DNA of 64,000 bases from Brachionus manjavacas (lineage: Eukaryota; Rotifera; Eurotatoria; Ploima; Brachionidae). The first letter of the stretch is position 1; every line of letters begins with the position of its first letter. Positions 1 to 11,454 of the stretch are shown piece after piece. The DNA is taken from the NCBI GenBank assembly GCA_019054805.1, contig JAHQIY010000009.1, forward strand, positions 558,001-622,000. Direction: 5' to 3'. The notes beneath the pieces were generated by a model that had not been told where the DNA came from, did no database searches, and was given only the letters and a program-made list of their open reading frames with translations. A program made the translations under genes and the position numbers.

Positions 1-414
1 ACTAAAAAATTAGCACTTCTGAATTCATATTTATTTTTTGTTTTATTTAAAAAAAAAATTTTAAGCCTAATAGGCAAGTTGAAAAGGAAACACAAAAATA
101 CAAATCACAATTTACAAAAAAAAAAAAAGGTTAAATAAATAAACTAAAAAATAGCACTTCTGAATTAATATAAATTTTGAGCAAAAAATTTAAAACTAGT
201 AGAAATCATCAAAATTCGTTGGTACTTTGACTTTATAAATAACTTCTGGTTATATCTGATAAATTTTGAATTTTTACTTAATAAAATCTTTTGAGAAATT
301 GTTTCTTTTTTATTTAAAAAAAGGCCATACTTTCTTTAAAATAATTCAGGAATAATCCAAAAAAATTATTAAATTTTACATTGATTAACTACAAATTTAA
401 TTTTTTTAATCAAG
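1..414 (+). other. Non-coding DNA upstream of the first visible TBCD exon, probably intron
   Basis: AT-rich sequence with poly-A/T runs and no open frame that continues the cofactor D protein. The first exon in view starts in the middle of the protein, and its frame is closed just upstream by a stop near 382, so this stretch is most likely the end of an intron whose upstream exons lie outside the window. Confidence 0.55.
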
Positions 415-3400
415 CCCTATTTGTTTGTGAGCGACAAGTGTCAAGATGCATGTGCTCTGCTCCTGTCAAAGTTTATGTCTCGCCGAGACCTTCAAAAAAA
501 AGTTCTTCCCGAATTTTTCGATCAAATAATTCAACACATGAAAGAATCGGCCAAATCGGGTGACAAATTCAAACTCCTTGGCACTCTTAAATGCATAGCT
601 AGCATTTACAAAAATGGTAAACGCGAGGATCTATTGTGCTACACATTACCAACTTTGAAAAATATTGTCGAGCTCAATTTATTGAGCTCAAAACTAGCTC
701 TAGTGCGAAAATATTACATCAAAATACTTCAAAGAGTGGGCATGACGTTTTTCAAAGTAAAAATTGCCAAATGGAGATATGAAAGAGGTTCTCGAAGTCT
801 ATTGAACAACGTCAAATCAGTTCAAACAGCGTCCACTGAAAGAGGCCAAGCTGATGATGAAGATGATGAGGAAATCCCTGGTGAAATTGAGGAAATAATT
901 GAACAGCTGCTATATGGACTAAAGGATCAGGACACAATTGTTCGGTGGTCTTCGGCAAAAGGTATAGGCCGAATAACCAACAGGCTCTCCAAAGAAAACG
1001 GAGATGACATACTTCAATCGCTGCTTGAGCTGTTTAATTTTGTAGAAGATGACTCGGCTTGGCACGGAGGCTGCCTTGCCATTGCTGAACTAGGCCGGCG
1101 AGGTCTCCTACTACCACAACAATTAAAATCAGTAGTTCCGATCATTCTAAAGGCGCTGATTTTTGACAAAAAATTGGGAAACTATTCCTTGGGCAGAAAT
1201 GTGAGAGATGCGGCTTGCTATGTTTGTTGGTCAATGGCTAGGGCTTTTGAACCCGATGTAATTGAGCCCTATGTGAATCAAATAGCTGGTGCTCTTTTAA
1301 TAGTCTCTGTGTTCGATCGGGAAGTTAATTGTAGACGCGCTGCTTCTGCTTCGTTCCAAGGTGAACTTTGTTCAACAAAAAATTTTCACTTTTTTTATGA
1401 TTTTTTTTAGAAAATGTTGGTAGACAAGGCCAATTTCCGCACGGAATTGATATTATAATCAAATGTGACTATTACGCTGTCGGGCAAATACACAACTGTT
1501 TTTTGGATCTGGCAATTTATATCGCTACCTTCGAAGAATATCGACAACAGATTGTAGACCATTTAATGGTGCATAAATTTAACCACTGGGACCATACTAT
1601 CCGCGAGCTTACCGCTCAGTCTTTTTTCAAATTGACACCGTTATGTCCAGACTACATGGCTTTTGTGGTAGTTCCGAACTTGATAAAGCAGTCGTCTAGC
1701 ATCGATCTGAATACTCGGCACGGTGCACTGCTCTCGCTTGCCCAGCTAATTCACGCACTCAGCGAACTAGTCAATTTGGAACCAGAAAGACTTCTTAACA
1801 AATATTTTAATGAAGAATTCATTTCCAAATTGAGACATGTCCTCGGTCAAATATTTGATGAAAAGTATTTTAGGGGTTCTGGTGGCGAGTACATGCGCCC
1901 GGCAGTTTGTTTTTTTGTCAAAAAATTCTCCCTCTGCAAACAATTGCACAAACAATTTCAGCTTGATGACAAGTTCATCGGCCAATGTGAGAACTTTCTG
2001 GTCCAGTGCATTGAGCATAACAAGGAAAGTGTGCAATTGTCTGCCGCTGAAACCCTGCCAGTCTACTGCGACCTGCCTCCTTATCACCACAGCGACTCAA
2101 AATTGGTCGAGTCATTTATCAAAAATCTGCGACAAACATCCAAAGACTATGTTCGTTCCGGATACTGTTTTGCGCTTGGTCATTTACCACCATTTTTTCT
2201 AGCCAAAAATGACAATTTCAGAAAAATAACTTCCACTTTAATTGTTGCCAGTAAATGCGTCTCAGGCGCCATTGATGATAAAACGGGTGCTTTGCCGCCC
2301 AAAAGTGTCCCTAAGTCAATCGAGGCCGAGTCGACATGGGTCCAGGCGCGCCGCGACGCCATCAAAAGCTTAACATACCTGTTCAAATCAGTAAGCAGCG
2401 CTGAGGATGTGAAAAAATACAACTTGAATGAGTCAGACTTTGGCGAGGTTTTCCAATGCTTTTTGGCAGGTTTAGAAGATTATTCAAATGACTCAAAAGG
2501 TGACACTGGTTCAAAGGTTCGAGAGGCGTCCATGGAGGCCTTGGAGTTCTTGTTGTCGCTAAGCACTCGGCTAAATTTAGCCCTGGCCAAAGACAACAAT
2601 TTAATTGAGAAAATTCTCGCTGGACTGATGCAGCAAGCGGTTGAAAGGATAGACCGGACTCGGTCCATTGCCGGAAAAAATTTCTGCGCAATTTTGTTCA
2701 ATCCTGACCTTAGCATTGATGGAAACACTGTGGCTCAGCTAAAACAAGTGTTTGTCAAAGAAGAATGCGATGCAATCGACTGGAATTTGGCCTATGTGTC
2801 CATGCCAATGTTTGCCAAATTTTTAAATTTAAAACAATTTCAAACTAATTTACTAATTGGATTTGTGTACAGTATTGGCTCGTTGACCGAGTCTGTGGTC
2901 AAGTCGGCAACTAGTTCGTTCATCAAACAAGTAAAACAAATGGAAGAGGAAAGCGCTCAAGATTTCAGAGATCTGGTAGAAAAATTGCTGGCCTTGTGCA
3001 AGGTTCACCTGAAAGTGGACCGTTTGTCAAGCAGCTTGATCAAAACGGTCGATTTGCTTGTCCAAAATGACTTTTTTGCCAATCCTATTTTGAACACGGA
3101 TAGAAACTATCCGCTTGAGTTTCTAGACCTTTTTTTGGAAAATGTCAAAGTGACCAAAGACATGCAAAGATTGACTTCGTATACAGATTTTTTTTGCGAT
3201 ATGCTGCAGTTTGATGATGAAAAAGTTAGGAAAAATAGTCTGATAAGACTGATGATTCAATTATGTCATCAGTACTCGCGTATCCGCAAAGTGACAGCCT
3301 CAAAGTTGTTCGAGGCGTTGATCAACTTGCCAGATCTGTTCAAAAGTGATGATGACAACTCGGAGTGTATTTCTCTGTTGACCGAGACCGATTGGGACCA

Positions 3401-3494
3401 GCCGATCAATGTTATCAGATCAATTAGAAACAGGCTTTGCGAGCTGACTGGTACGCCTAAACCAGTTGTTAAAACAACAAATCCGGTCAAATAA
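415..3494 (+). CDS. TBCD: Tubulin-specific chaperone D (tubulin-folding cofactor D), 5' end missing
   Basis: Cofactor D captures beta-tubulin and, with cofactors C and E, drives assembly of the alpha/beta-tubulin dimer in the cytosol. Two exons are visible, 415-1360 and 1411-3494, joined by a 50-nt phase-1 intron (GT..AG); together they encode about 1,009 residues. The product follows the family along its whole length. Landmarks are VSDKCQDA near the start, GLKDQDTIVRWSSAKGIGR, WHGGCLAIAELGRRGLLLP, NVRDAACYVCW, CRRAASASFQ|ENVGRQGQFPHGIDI (the bar marks the intron), HWDHTIREL and, at the end, RNRLCELTGTP. The family protein is about 1,190 residues, so roughly 190 N-terminal residues lie upstream of the window. 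The 5' acceptor I used (…AATCAAG|CCC) is AAG rather than CAG/TAG and is the least certain point. It is an alpha-solenoid of HEAT-like repeats. No frame damage is seen, so the gene is probably functional. Confidence 0.96.
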
Positions 3495-3552
3495 ATTTTT
3501 TTAGAAGAAATTTTTTATTTTTAATTCGAACCTTACTTTCAATATTTAATCT

Positions 3553-3558
3553 AATAAA
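3553..3558 (+). terminator. Poly(A) signal of TBCD
   Basis: An AATAAA hexamer lies 59 nt after the TBCD stop codon. Position and sequence fit a canonical polyadenylation signal, but the hexamer is common by chance in DNA this AT-rich. Confidence 0.45.
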
Positions 3559-4556
3559 ACTCTTAAAAATTAAGGTTGAATTTATTTTAGATTCATTAGA
3601 AAAATTGGTCACAAAAAATTTTTTTAAATTATTTTTTAGCAGAAAATAATTCCAAAAAAAAATTTCCATGATAAATTTTTAAATATTCTTTGAAAAAATA
3701 AAAAATGTCAAAATAAATTAATTTTTAATTTGATTGATTTATATAACTTTGAATTTTTTTATGGTATTGATTGGATCTAAAAATTGAAAAATTTAAATAA
3801 AGAAAAGGTAAATAGATTTTTTGGTAAAAAATTTACTCATTTTTTTTATTTTCGACGCTGAATATATTTTAAATAAATAATTAAAGGGTCTACTTTTTCC
3901 CCACAATCAAAATCTTTTCTCCACATTTCAAAGTCTTATCAACACACTTTCAATAATTTTTTTTAAATAAATTTTAATCTGAATGAGCATTAGATCGAGA
4001 CAGATAAATAAATAAATAAAATAGATTATTTATTATTAAAATCTTTAGTTTCTGAAAAAACTTTTAAAAATTTTTTAAAATAAAAAATAAGATTTAATAA
4101 CTTTAAATTTAAGGTTTAAATTTAAATTTTGAACAAATCTTGATAATTTAATTTTCAATAAATAATGTTGATCCTTATAATAACAAATTTTGTTAAATAA
4201 AAATTAATTTTTTTAGTAAAGGTCGAATTTAAGGAATTTTCAAAAGTCAACTTCTTTTTCCAAAAACCGTTTAAAATGTCAATATGTCTGTTCCTGGTCC
4301 AAATTAATTAAAATTAATTAAAAAATAACTTATTCTAATGGAACAAAAAAAGACTCATTAAAATGTTAGATTCAATAATTTTATTTATTTAAATTTTTAG
4401 ACTAATCATTAATTAGTTCTTTGTGGTTTTTTTCTTATTGTATTTGCATTTTTTTCTTTGTTTATTTTTTTCATAGATTTAATTAAATTCGAAAAAATCG
4501 TCCTTAATGTTTTTGTTTTCAGTTTTTGCTGTGAAAATTCTTTTTAGTAAAAAAAA
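3559..4556. other. Intergenic AT-rich DNA
   Basis: About 1 kb of A/T-runs with no open frame of note, no tRNA-like fold and no recognised repeat. Part of it just right of 4500 is the 3' flank of the minus-strand tRNA-Gly gene and would hold its oligo-T terminator. Confidence 0.6.
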
Positions 4557-4627
4557 TGCACTGGCCGGGAATCGAACCCGGGCCGCCCGCGTGGCAGGCG
4601 AGCATTCTACCACTGAACCACCAGTGC
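4557..4627 (-). tRNA. tRNA-Gly (GCC)
   Basis: The reverse complement folds as a 71-nt intronless tRNA: acceptor stem GCACTGG/CCAGTGC with discriminator A, D arm with TGGTTCAGTGG (A box), anticodon loop CTGCCAC carrying anticodon GCC (complement at 4593-4595), and TPsiC arm with GGTTCGATTCC (B box). The sequence is very close to the standard eukaryotic cytosolic tRNA-Gly(GCC). It is transcribed away from the ORF at 4868. Confidence 0.98.
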
Positions 4628-4867
4628 TTCAATAGCATTTTATTCTTTACAAAAATTTAAATAATTGCAGATATCTTCAGTTAATTTCATCGAGATTTTT
4701 AAATAAGCTTTAAATAATTTTCAAATATTTTTTTTGAAGAAACATGTATAATTTTGAAAGGATTGTTTATTTTTTAAACTGCAGAATATTAATGGATTGT
4801 TTTTTTTGAAGTTTTTTAACAATTTATGAAAAATTATTATTTTTTGGTTCAATTTAAATTTCAAATA

Positions 4868-5254
4868 ATGTGTAATGCTGCATTGGTTTATGGTTTTACT
4901 GCTCCAAAAGACACAAGAATTAATTTGAGGAATGTCAAAGGAATATATGAATTTGCTGGTGACTTACACAAGGGTTATGGATTAAATTTGATCTATGGTG
5001 TTAAAATTGATCTAAAATATTACAATAAAATTTCTTTTAAACATGTAGACATTCTAGCTGATTCTTTTGATCAAAAAGCAGATTATTATTTAGCTATTAG
5101 TGGTTCATATGATTTTTTTCCAAATGGTAATAAAGATATTGTATTTGAAGAACCAACGATTAAAAAAGCATCAGACGCTTTAGAAGAATTGAAAGTTGAT
5201 ATTGAAAAAACAAACCCCGATATTTTTGAAGAATTAGAATACTTTTTTAATTAA
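4868..5254 (+). CDS. Uncharacterised 128-residue protein, intronless ORF between two tRNA genes
   Basis: I do not recognise this protein. The open frame runs from 4826, but the first 14 codons look like the surrounding AT-rich DNA, so I take the second ATG (4868, MCNAALVYGF) as start. The product is soluble, with no signal peptide or membrane segment. It begins with a hydrophobic beta-like stretch (AALVYGF), has a central segment rich in Tyr, Lys and Asp (KIDLKYYNK, DYYLAISGSYDFF) and ends acidic and helical (EELKVDIEKTNPDIFEELE). Codon use and amino-acid composition look coding, unlike most AT-rich ORFs here. It sits between two outward-placed Pol III genes on the opposite strand. A single-exon orphan in this position could be a transferred or viral-type gene, but nothing in the sequence proves that. 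Confidence 0.6.
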   Translation: MCNAALVYGFTAPKDTRINLRNVKGIYEFAGDLHKGYGLNLIYGVKIDLKYYNKISFKHVDILADSFDQKADYYLAISGSYDFFPNGNKDIVFEEPTIKKASDALEELKVDIEKTNPDIFEELEYFFN

Positions 5255-5441
5255 AACACTATCATGTCTAAATTTTTTTTATTTTATAAAGACGCATCTG
5301 GATATATAAATAATTATTTTTATTTAATAAAAGATAATCATCTATAAATTATTTTTTTAATATTAATTTAAATAAAAAAATAATTTTAGAAATTTTAACT
5401 AAAAATCTAAATTTTATTATATAAAACTGAGGAACAAAAAG

Positions 5442-5514
5442 TGCCGAAACTCGGGATCGAACCAAGGACCTTTAGATCTTCAGTCTAACGCTCTCCCAAC
5501 TGAGCTATTTCGGC
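5442..5514 (-). tRNA. tRNA-Phe (GAA)
   Basis: The reverse complement folds as a 73-nt intronless tRNA: acceptor GCCGAAA/TTTCGGC plus discriminator A, A box in TAGCTCAGTTGGGAGAGCG, anticodon loop with GAA (…GACTGAAGATC…), and B box GGTTCGATCC. The match to the conserved eukaryotic tRNA-Phe(GAA) is close throughout. Same strand as tRNA-Gly, about 0.8 kb apart. Confidence 0.98.
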
Positions 5515-6025
5515 TTGATATTCTAAAACAATTAAAATTTTATTTTAAAATTAATAGATAATAGAAAATAATAAGACCTTTGTTAATATTTTAGGTAATA
5601 ATTTGGTTCCATCATATTTAAAATTTTTACTATTCAAAAAACCTTAACACAAAATTACTTGTTTTATTAAATAGTTAAGAGATATTATAATTATTCAGTC
5701 AAAATATAAAAATTATTTGCTAATTAAAAACAATGCCAACTAAATTTTAAAAAAATATGTATCTATATTAATTTTCTAAAATTCATTATTCCATTCAAGG
5801 CATAAACAGAATATTTCTCAAAAGACTTAATAATCAATCTATTTAAATTCAAGGAGCCATATTTGAATAATGATTTTTAATAAGGAATAGTGGTTGTTAA
5901 ATTTTTCATAAAGTTTAGTAAACTTTACTTGAAAAATAAAAGGCCTTACGGATTTATTTCAATTATTAACTTAATTAATTTAAAGTATTTGAAGACGAAA
6001 AAAACACTTTCAAGAAATAAATCTA
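5515..6025. other. Intergenic AT-rich DNA
   Basis: No gene, structured RNA or recognisable repeat seen. It separates tRNA-Phe from the LINE relic that starts near 6026. Confidence 0.5.
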
Positions 6026-6420
6026 TAGATGGAAAATTCAGAAATCTAATCTATAAATACAGATGTTGAGCGTGACCTTAAATGGAATCAACAAGCACCT
6101 CAAGCGGCAAACAAAGCAAACATGATTCTTCGGAATCTTAAACAATTTTTCAAATACTGAACAATTAAAATATTTAGGCAACTTTATGTATCTTTTTTTT
6201 TGGACGCATCTGGAGTACGCTGCTGCTACTTGGAGTCCATATTCAAAAAAAGACATAGAAACCTTTGAAAATATACAACGCCGTGCAACAAAATTTGTGC
6301 CTGAGATAAGGCATTTAAATTACGAAGAAAGATTGGAGAAGCTAGAATTAGCGTATATTTGAAAGAGGAGACCTAATGGAATTTTTTAAATGTATTAAAG
6401 AGCTTTGCTTGGTAACATGG
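6026..6420 (+). pseudogene. CR1-like LINE reverse-transcriptase tail, decayed (+ copy)
   Basis: Conceptual translation in shifting frames gives the typical C-terminal part of a CR1-type non-LTR retrotransposon ORF2: DVERDLKWNQQAPQAANKAN, then ILRNLKQFFKY, then HLEYAAATWSPYSKKDIETF, then ENIQRRATKFVPEIRHLNYE. This is the region after the RT fingers/palm, with the conserved HLEYA.W.P and ..QRRATK. blocks. Several stops (for example after AYI and IF) and frame changes show it is dead. The relic is 5'-truncated and runs into a converging relic near 6420. Confidence 0.85.
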
Positions 6421-6990
6421 TAAAACGACATGTTTCTTAGAGACAAGGGTATTTTTGTTGCCCTCTCTTGCACCTTTTCTAAAGCAACTAACATCCCTTT
6501 TCATACTTGGATTCCAAATCTGCACAGTCTAGGTGGGGTCTCACCATGGATATATACAATCTTACCCACAGCCTTCCTCTCTTCTTGTAAACGTTCGCTG
6601 TAGCATTCAAAATACCCTACTCACTTTCGCACTAGAACTTTTCACCTGGCGGTTCTATTTTAAATCTGATGAGACCATCACTCCATGGTCCTTCTCACAC
6701 TTTGTGATCGCTAGTACAACATTTAAGTTTTTTTTAGTGTATATTAATGCCTTGCATTTAATCTGCCGAAATGCGTTACTTAACATTTATCAGAACACGG
6801 TCCCATACCCCAAACCTCTATCCATTGACATAATTCATCCAGATATTTCTCTAATATCGCTCTCTCATAAACTTTATTAACTATGCCAAGTATTTTTTAG
6901 TCATCTGCATACAATTCCATTCTATTTTAAACGCAGTCAGGTAGGTCATTTATGTAAATAGCAAATTATACAAATGAATCGAGTATATTT
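6421..6990 (-). pseudogene. CR1-like LINE relic with RT palm motif (- copy)
   Basis: Read on the minus strand from about 6985, the frame gives INDLPDCV, then RMELYADD (the catalytic YADD box of reverse transcriptase), then ILGIVNKVYER, ILEKYLDELCQWIEVWGMG, THFGRLN, CEKDHGVMVSSDLK and, further on, YPW.DPT.TVQIWNPSMKRD. These are in the order expected of a LINE RT palm, thumb and C-terminal region. The second aspartate of YADD is kept but is followed at once by a stop; at least six stops and several frameshifts are present. It is a different subfamily from the + copy it abuts (about 50% alike by eye). Confidence 0.85.
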
Positions 6991-7019
6991 TATGAATGAA
7001 CTTGACTGCATATAAAATA

Positions 7020-7122
7020 AAGACTTTTTTTTCGCACTAAGTTAGCTAGCATAGCAAAATGACATCTATTCTCGCTTCGCAGGTCTTCTGCTGTAGCTTA
7101 TTATTGTTATTATTATTATTAT
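7020..7122 (+). repeat. LINE 3' end with TTA/TAT microsatellite tail
   Basis: Ends in CTGCTGTAGCTTATTATT followed by a (TTATTA)-type run at 7104-7122. The same CTGTAGCT plus TTA-repeat ending occurs on the minus strand at about 29,877-29,915, so this is a dispersed 3' terminus of a LINE family with a trinucleotide tail. Being on +, it may be the real 3' end of the + relic at 6026, with the minus relic inserted between. Confidence 0.6.
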
Positions 7123-7822
7123 TTTCTTTACTCCAAGAAGATAAAAATAACAAAAATAAAAACGCATCATTTGTCTTTTTTTCAATCGATTTACTATTAA
7201 ACTTGCTAACTTAAAAATATTAATAATGCTTTATTTTTAAAATAAACGAAAAAAGAGTTATTTTCTTATTTATTTGTGAAAGAACAGAACGAACATGTCT
7301 CAGTAAACAGGTAGTAAACATAATCAAGTCTGTTGCTTTTATTTTTTTCTAAAATTGACTAAAAAATAAAAAAATTGTAATCGATTAGAAAAATTTCTAT
7401 TTTTAAATATTCTCTAAAATTAAATTTTTTTAAATGATTTAAATTGATTTAAAAATTTTGTAGTTTAAAAATAAAAGCTTTTCAAAATCAAAACAATCAA
7501 ATATTGAATCAATTTTTAACTTCAAAAATGCACCATTTCCAAATTATTACACAAAATGTCTTCCATTCAAAATAAGCTGGACCAGTAAAAAGTAAAAATT
7601 CCAATGTCAAAGACGCTAATTCATTTTTTATTTAATAAAGTTATTTAATAATTTAGATAATAAAAGCTTTTTAAAAATCAAGTTAAATAATTTAGTTCAT
7701 AAAATCGCAATCAACTATAATTTTACAATTGAAGAAAACTAAAAGGCTTAAATTCCGTACCGGAAGCATTTATTTTAGAAAATGACAATAATTACTATTT
7801 GAATTATATTTTTATTTATTAG
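7123..7822. other. Intergenic AT-rich DNA
   Basis: No open frame or repeat that I can support. Confidence 0.45.
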
Positions 7823-7965
7823 ATAAAAATCACAAATTGCATCAGTATTTGTCAAATTTATTTACTTTATTCGAAATTTTTGTTCAATTTAAGAAAACTA
7901 GAGAACTTTTTATATTTCCATGTCTAAGTGAAAAACTTGTACGAAAAAAGCGTCAAATGTTTGCG
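7823..7965 (+). other. Candidate isolated coding exon
   Basis: An open stretch of 47 codons is bounded by a good acceptor (TTTATTTATTAG|AT at 7821-7822) and a consensus donor (GCG|GTAAGT at 7966). The translation is helical and basic toward the end (…KKTRELFIFPCLSEKLVRK…). No neighbouring exon could be linked to it and I do not recognise the peptide, so it may be an exon of an unrecognised gene or chance. Confidence 0.22.
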
Positions 7966-8029
7966 GTAAGTATTTTTCAAAAATCACATAGCGGAATAAT
8001 TATAAGAGTCGAAATTTATTTTTAATTCT

Positions 8030-9500
8030 CCTTTTTAACATATTTAATTAAGCTTTTAGAATTTAAATACAATTCTGCATACTTTCCGATCAAATAAAGA
8101 TGTCAAAAGAAATAAGTTAAATATTTTTTCTCTAAAAAAAACTCTTAAACTACTGCTAATGCTCACACCCGTTGATCCAAAAGGCTCAGGCTTTTTAATC
8201 AGATTTGGAAATATTCAATGATGTATTGATTATTATTTTTTTCTGCTAATTTCATGTCATCATCGAATTGCATCTTAATGACTCAAGAATGCTAATACTA
8301 AAAAGACATGAACGGTTCCGTATGCACAACCAATTCCCCAAAGAATTTTCATTAATTTAAGTTTTAATTAATTTTTAGACTAATAAGACTTGGGATAAAC
8401 CATTCCCATGCTTTCAATTAACTTGTTTGAGTATTATTTTAATTCTATTAAATCAATTAGGTAACGAGACTCATTCGAAGTTTAGACTACAACTAAAGCT
8501 TGAGCAATTTTTGAATTTTTAATTTCAATAAACAATTAATTTCAAAGATCAAAAAAGATAATAGTTAAATAAATATTTAAAAGCCTAATAACAATTTTGT
8601 TTAAAGTCAAAATCAATTGTTCAAATTGAAATTACATCAGCAATTTTGTCAAAATTTGCTTAATTCATTTATGACAATTTTTTTGTTGTTGAGAAATGAT
8701 GCATTTATCATAAAGCTAAAATAGATCGATTCTGATTTTATTAATTTTTTTCTTTTGCCAAGTATGGAGTTTTTTTGGTGGCGGTATTTTCTCTTAAATG
8801 TTTTAACTCATCCAATTTCCTTTTAGATTTTGCATAAATAATTTATTGACAATTTTTTTGCTCAAAATGCTTTTAAGTTTTGGTTTATTAAAAAAAAAAG
8901 TCATCGCGGAAATAACTTAATGTTTAATATATTGTCTCAGTAAATGCGTTAGTTACGTTCGGTTTGACTCTAAACAACTGAAGAAAACTCAAGTTAAAAA
9001 TTGAATAGTTTTTTTTTGTAATTTATGAGCCAATTTTTTTTAATTTTATCATATTACAGTCTATTAATAAAGATAAAATAAATTATTTTTTTTGATATTT
9101 AAATGACTCTTTTTTCACACAATAAATTTTTGGATCTATTTTACTCTTAAGGCTGATTTAAAACGATATTAAGACATATTATATTTCAAATTAACTAAAT
9201 AAAATCAATTTATTTTTTTTCAATTTGTTTTTGTTTTATGAAATTTGAGAATAAAAGAATTTCAATTTAATTAATTTATTTTTATGGACACAAAGTCCGT
9301 CAATTTTTTTAATCAGTTTTGAAATAAAATTTAAAATTCTTAAATTCTTTTTCTAATAATTTAATTCTTTTGCGTAGTAGAAACAGGTAGTCAACAAAAT
9401 CAATTATAATCATATCAGAATTAAAAAACGGGCTCAATAAAGCTAGATTATGATTGTTTATCAAAAAAATTAAATCTCCGAAGAACAAATATATATTTTA
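8030..9500. other. Intergenic DNA upstream of the calcium-sensor gene
   Basis: About 1.5 kb without a supported gene. It must contain the promoter and any 5' untranslated exon of the gene starting at 9509, but I see no motif distinctive enough to mark. Confidence 0.5.
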
Positions 9501-9508
9501 ATGAAATA

Positions 9509-10245
9509 ATGGGTTGTTTTGGCAGCACTCAAAAATTACCTAAAGCTGATCTTCAGTTTTTAATCGAGAACACTGAATTTACCAAGCAGCAAATTGAAAT
9601 TTGGTACTCTGGCTTCATAGTCGACTGTCCGTCAGGTGAATTGTCCAAGTCAAAGTTTATCGAGGTCTATCAGCAATTATTCCCACAAGGAAATGCACAA
9701 AAATTTTGCACACACATCTTTCGCACATTTGATGTGGACAACAGTGGTAAAATAGACTTCAAGTAAAATGAGAACAATTTAATAAAAAACTTCAATATGA
9801 GTTATTTTTCTTTCTTTTTTCTAGAGAATTTTTGATGGCTATAAACATAACAGCTAAGGGCGACCCGGAAAAGAAGCTAAAATGGGCCTTTAAAATGTAT
9901 GACGTCGATGGAAATGGAGAAATAGATAAGAATGAAATGCTGCAGATAATTCAGTCAATATATGATCTGATCGGAATTAACTCTAGACAAGCTGAAAGTC
10001 AAAATGGATCCTTGATAAACTCAGTGAATGGTGGAGAAAAAAAAAACCCGAACGGAAATGGACACAAGGCAAGCAATTTGAAAGATCTGCCTGCAGAGAA
10101 TCCGGTCGTGAGAACTGAACAAATTTTTCAAAAAATGGATCTAGACAAAAATGGAGTCATATCTGAACAAGAATTTATAAATGGATGCTTACAAGATAAA
10201 TTTTTGTACCAAATGCTCACCGCGGATTACAGTGACAGCTTTTGA
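9509..10245 (+). CDS. Neuronal calcium sensor family protein (NCS-1/hippocalcin/neurocalcin-like), 224 aa
   Basis: Exons 9509-9762 and 9825-10245 are joined across a 62-nt intron (AA|GTAAAA…TTCTAG|A). The protein starts MGCFGS: Gly2 plus Ser6 fits an N-myristoylation signal, and Cys3 could be palmitoylated, so it should bind membranes in response to calcium. The first EF-hand is degenerate with the family-typical DCPSG (39-43). EF2 (75-86), EF3 (111-122) and EF4 (190-201) have complete loops with D at position 1, G at 6 and E at 12. Conserved blocks include [37 protein letters not shown] and [18 protein letters not shown]. It is longer than the usual 190 residues because of a roughly 28-residue Asn/Gly/Ser/Lys-rich insert between EF3 and EF4 (about 138-172). 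Which subfamily it belongs to cannot be settled by eye. Confidence 0.93.
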
Positions 10246-10293
10246 CCGATATGAAACCAAGGATTCGACTTTGGTCGAATTTTTTGTTCACTG

Positions 10294-10299
10294 AATAAA
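10294..10299 (+). terminator. Poly(A) signal of the calcium-sensor gene
   Basis: AATAAA 49 nt after the stop codon, with a local inverted repeat (TTCGACTTTGGTCGAA) just before it. Confidence 0.5.
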
Positions 10300-11454
10300 G
10301 CCAAATTATTTTAGATGAATTAATTTAATTGTAAACCAGCTAATTTTTGTGTTTAAAATATTTTTTAAATAAATATTTTTTTGAAAAATTTTTAAGTATA
10401 TTTTTTAACAACATGTACCATCATTGTCATATATATGATTATTTTTAATAAAATTAGTTTTTTGATATAAATTTAAAGTTCAATTTATTAGTAAATAAAA
10501 TATTAATATTTTTAAAGAATTTAATTCAATAATTTTTGCTAAAATTTTAATTATTTTTTGAAAGAATTAAAAAAATTGAGAAAAGATAATTCTTAGATCT
10601 TTTTAATAAAGAAAATCGAGCAATTATTTTTAATCTTTAAGTTTAAAAAAAAAGTAATTTTTATTTTATTTTTAAAAAAAATTAGTTCTATTTAATTCTG
10701 CGACTATAAACAAAAATATTTTCATTATTCCAATTTCCACTCTGAATGATTGTGTTGGTAACCTCTGAATTTTTTTATATTTTTTAAATAATTTAAAAAA
10801 GGAGCTATATTAAGTTTTATGGTTCGAATTTTTTAAGAAAGTGCTATAACCAGAGTCTACCTGGATTTTAAACTGAATTTTTAATGTTAACAATGCTTTC
10901 GTAAAATTAAAAATAGACCTTATTGCATTAAGGTAAGAGTAAGATATCTCATACGTAAATGGGGCTTTTATATTATATTATAAGATTTATATAACATGAT
11001 ATTTTGGGATAAAATATTACTTTACTACTAACAAAGATAATTTTTATTGATTGAAAAAAACCGGTGTATTTCTTTCAAATTTTGATTTCAGTTTTGAAAA
11101 TTTTTTGGGGGGATCTTTTGAGAAAAAAAAAACAATTAAGGAAAATTTATTTTTGAAATTTAAGCTTTAAATCAATAGTTTTTCAATTATATTAATGTAG
11201 ACATAAAACATTAAATTCAAAAAAGGTACTATAGGAATTTTTTAAAAGATTTTTTAATCAAAAATTAATAATTATCTTTAAATTTTAATATCTTAAAAAA
11301 TAACAATATAATGTAAATGTATTCCTAATCAAAAATAATTCTCATCTGATTCTAATCATTTTATTTATATGAAAATATGTGATATATTTAATAATTAATT
11401 TTTTTATTATGATTATTATTAATTTCAATGAATTTTTTTAAAAGAGTATGCTTT
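10300..11454. other. Intergenic AT-rich DNA
   Basis: No gene or clear repeat found in about 1.1 kb. Confidence 0.5.
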
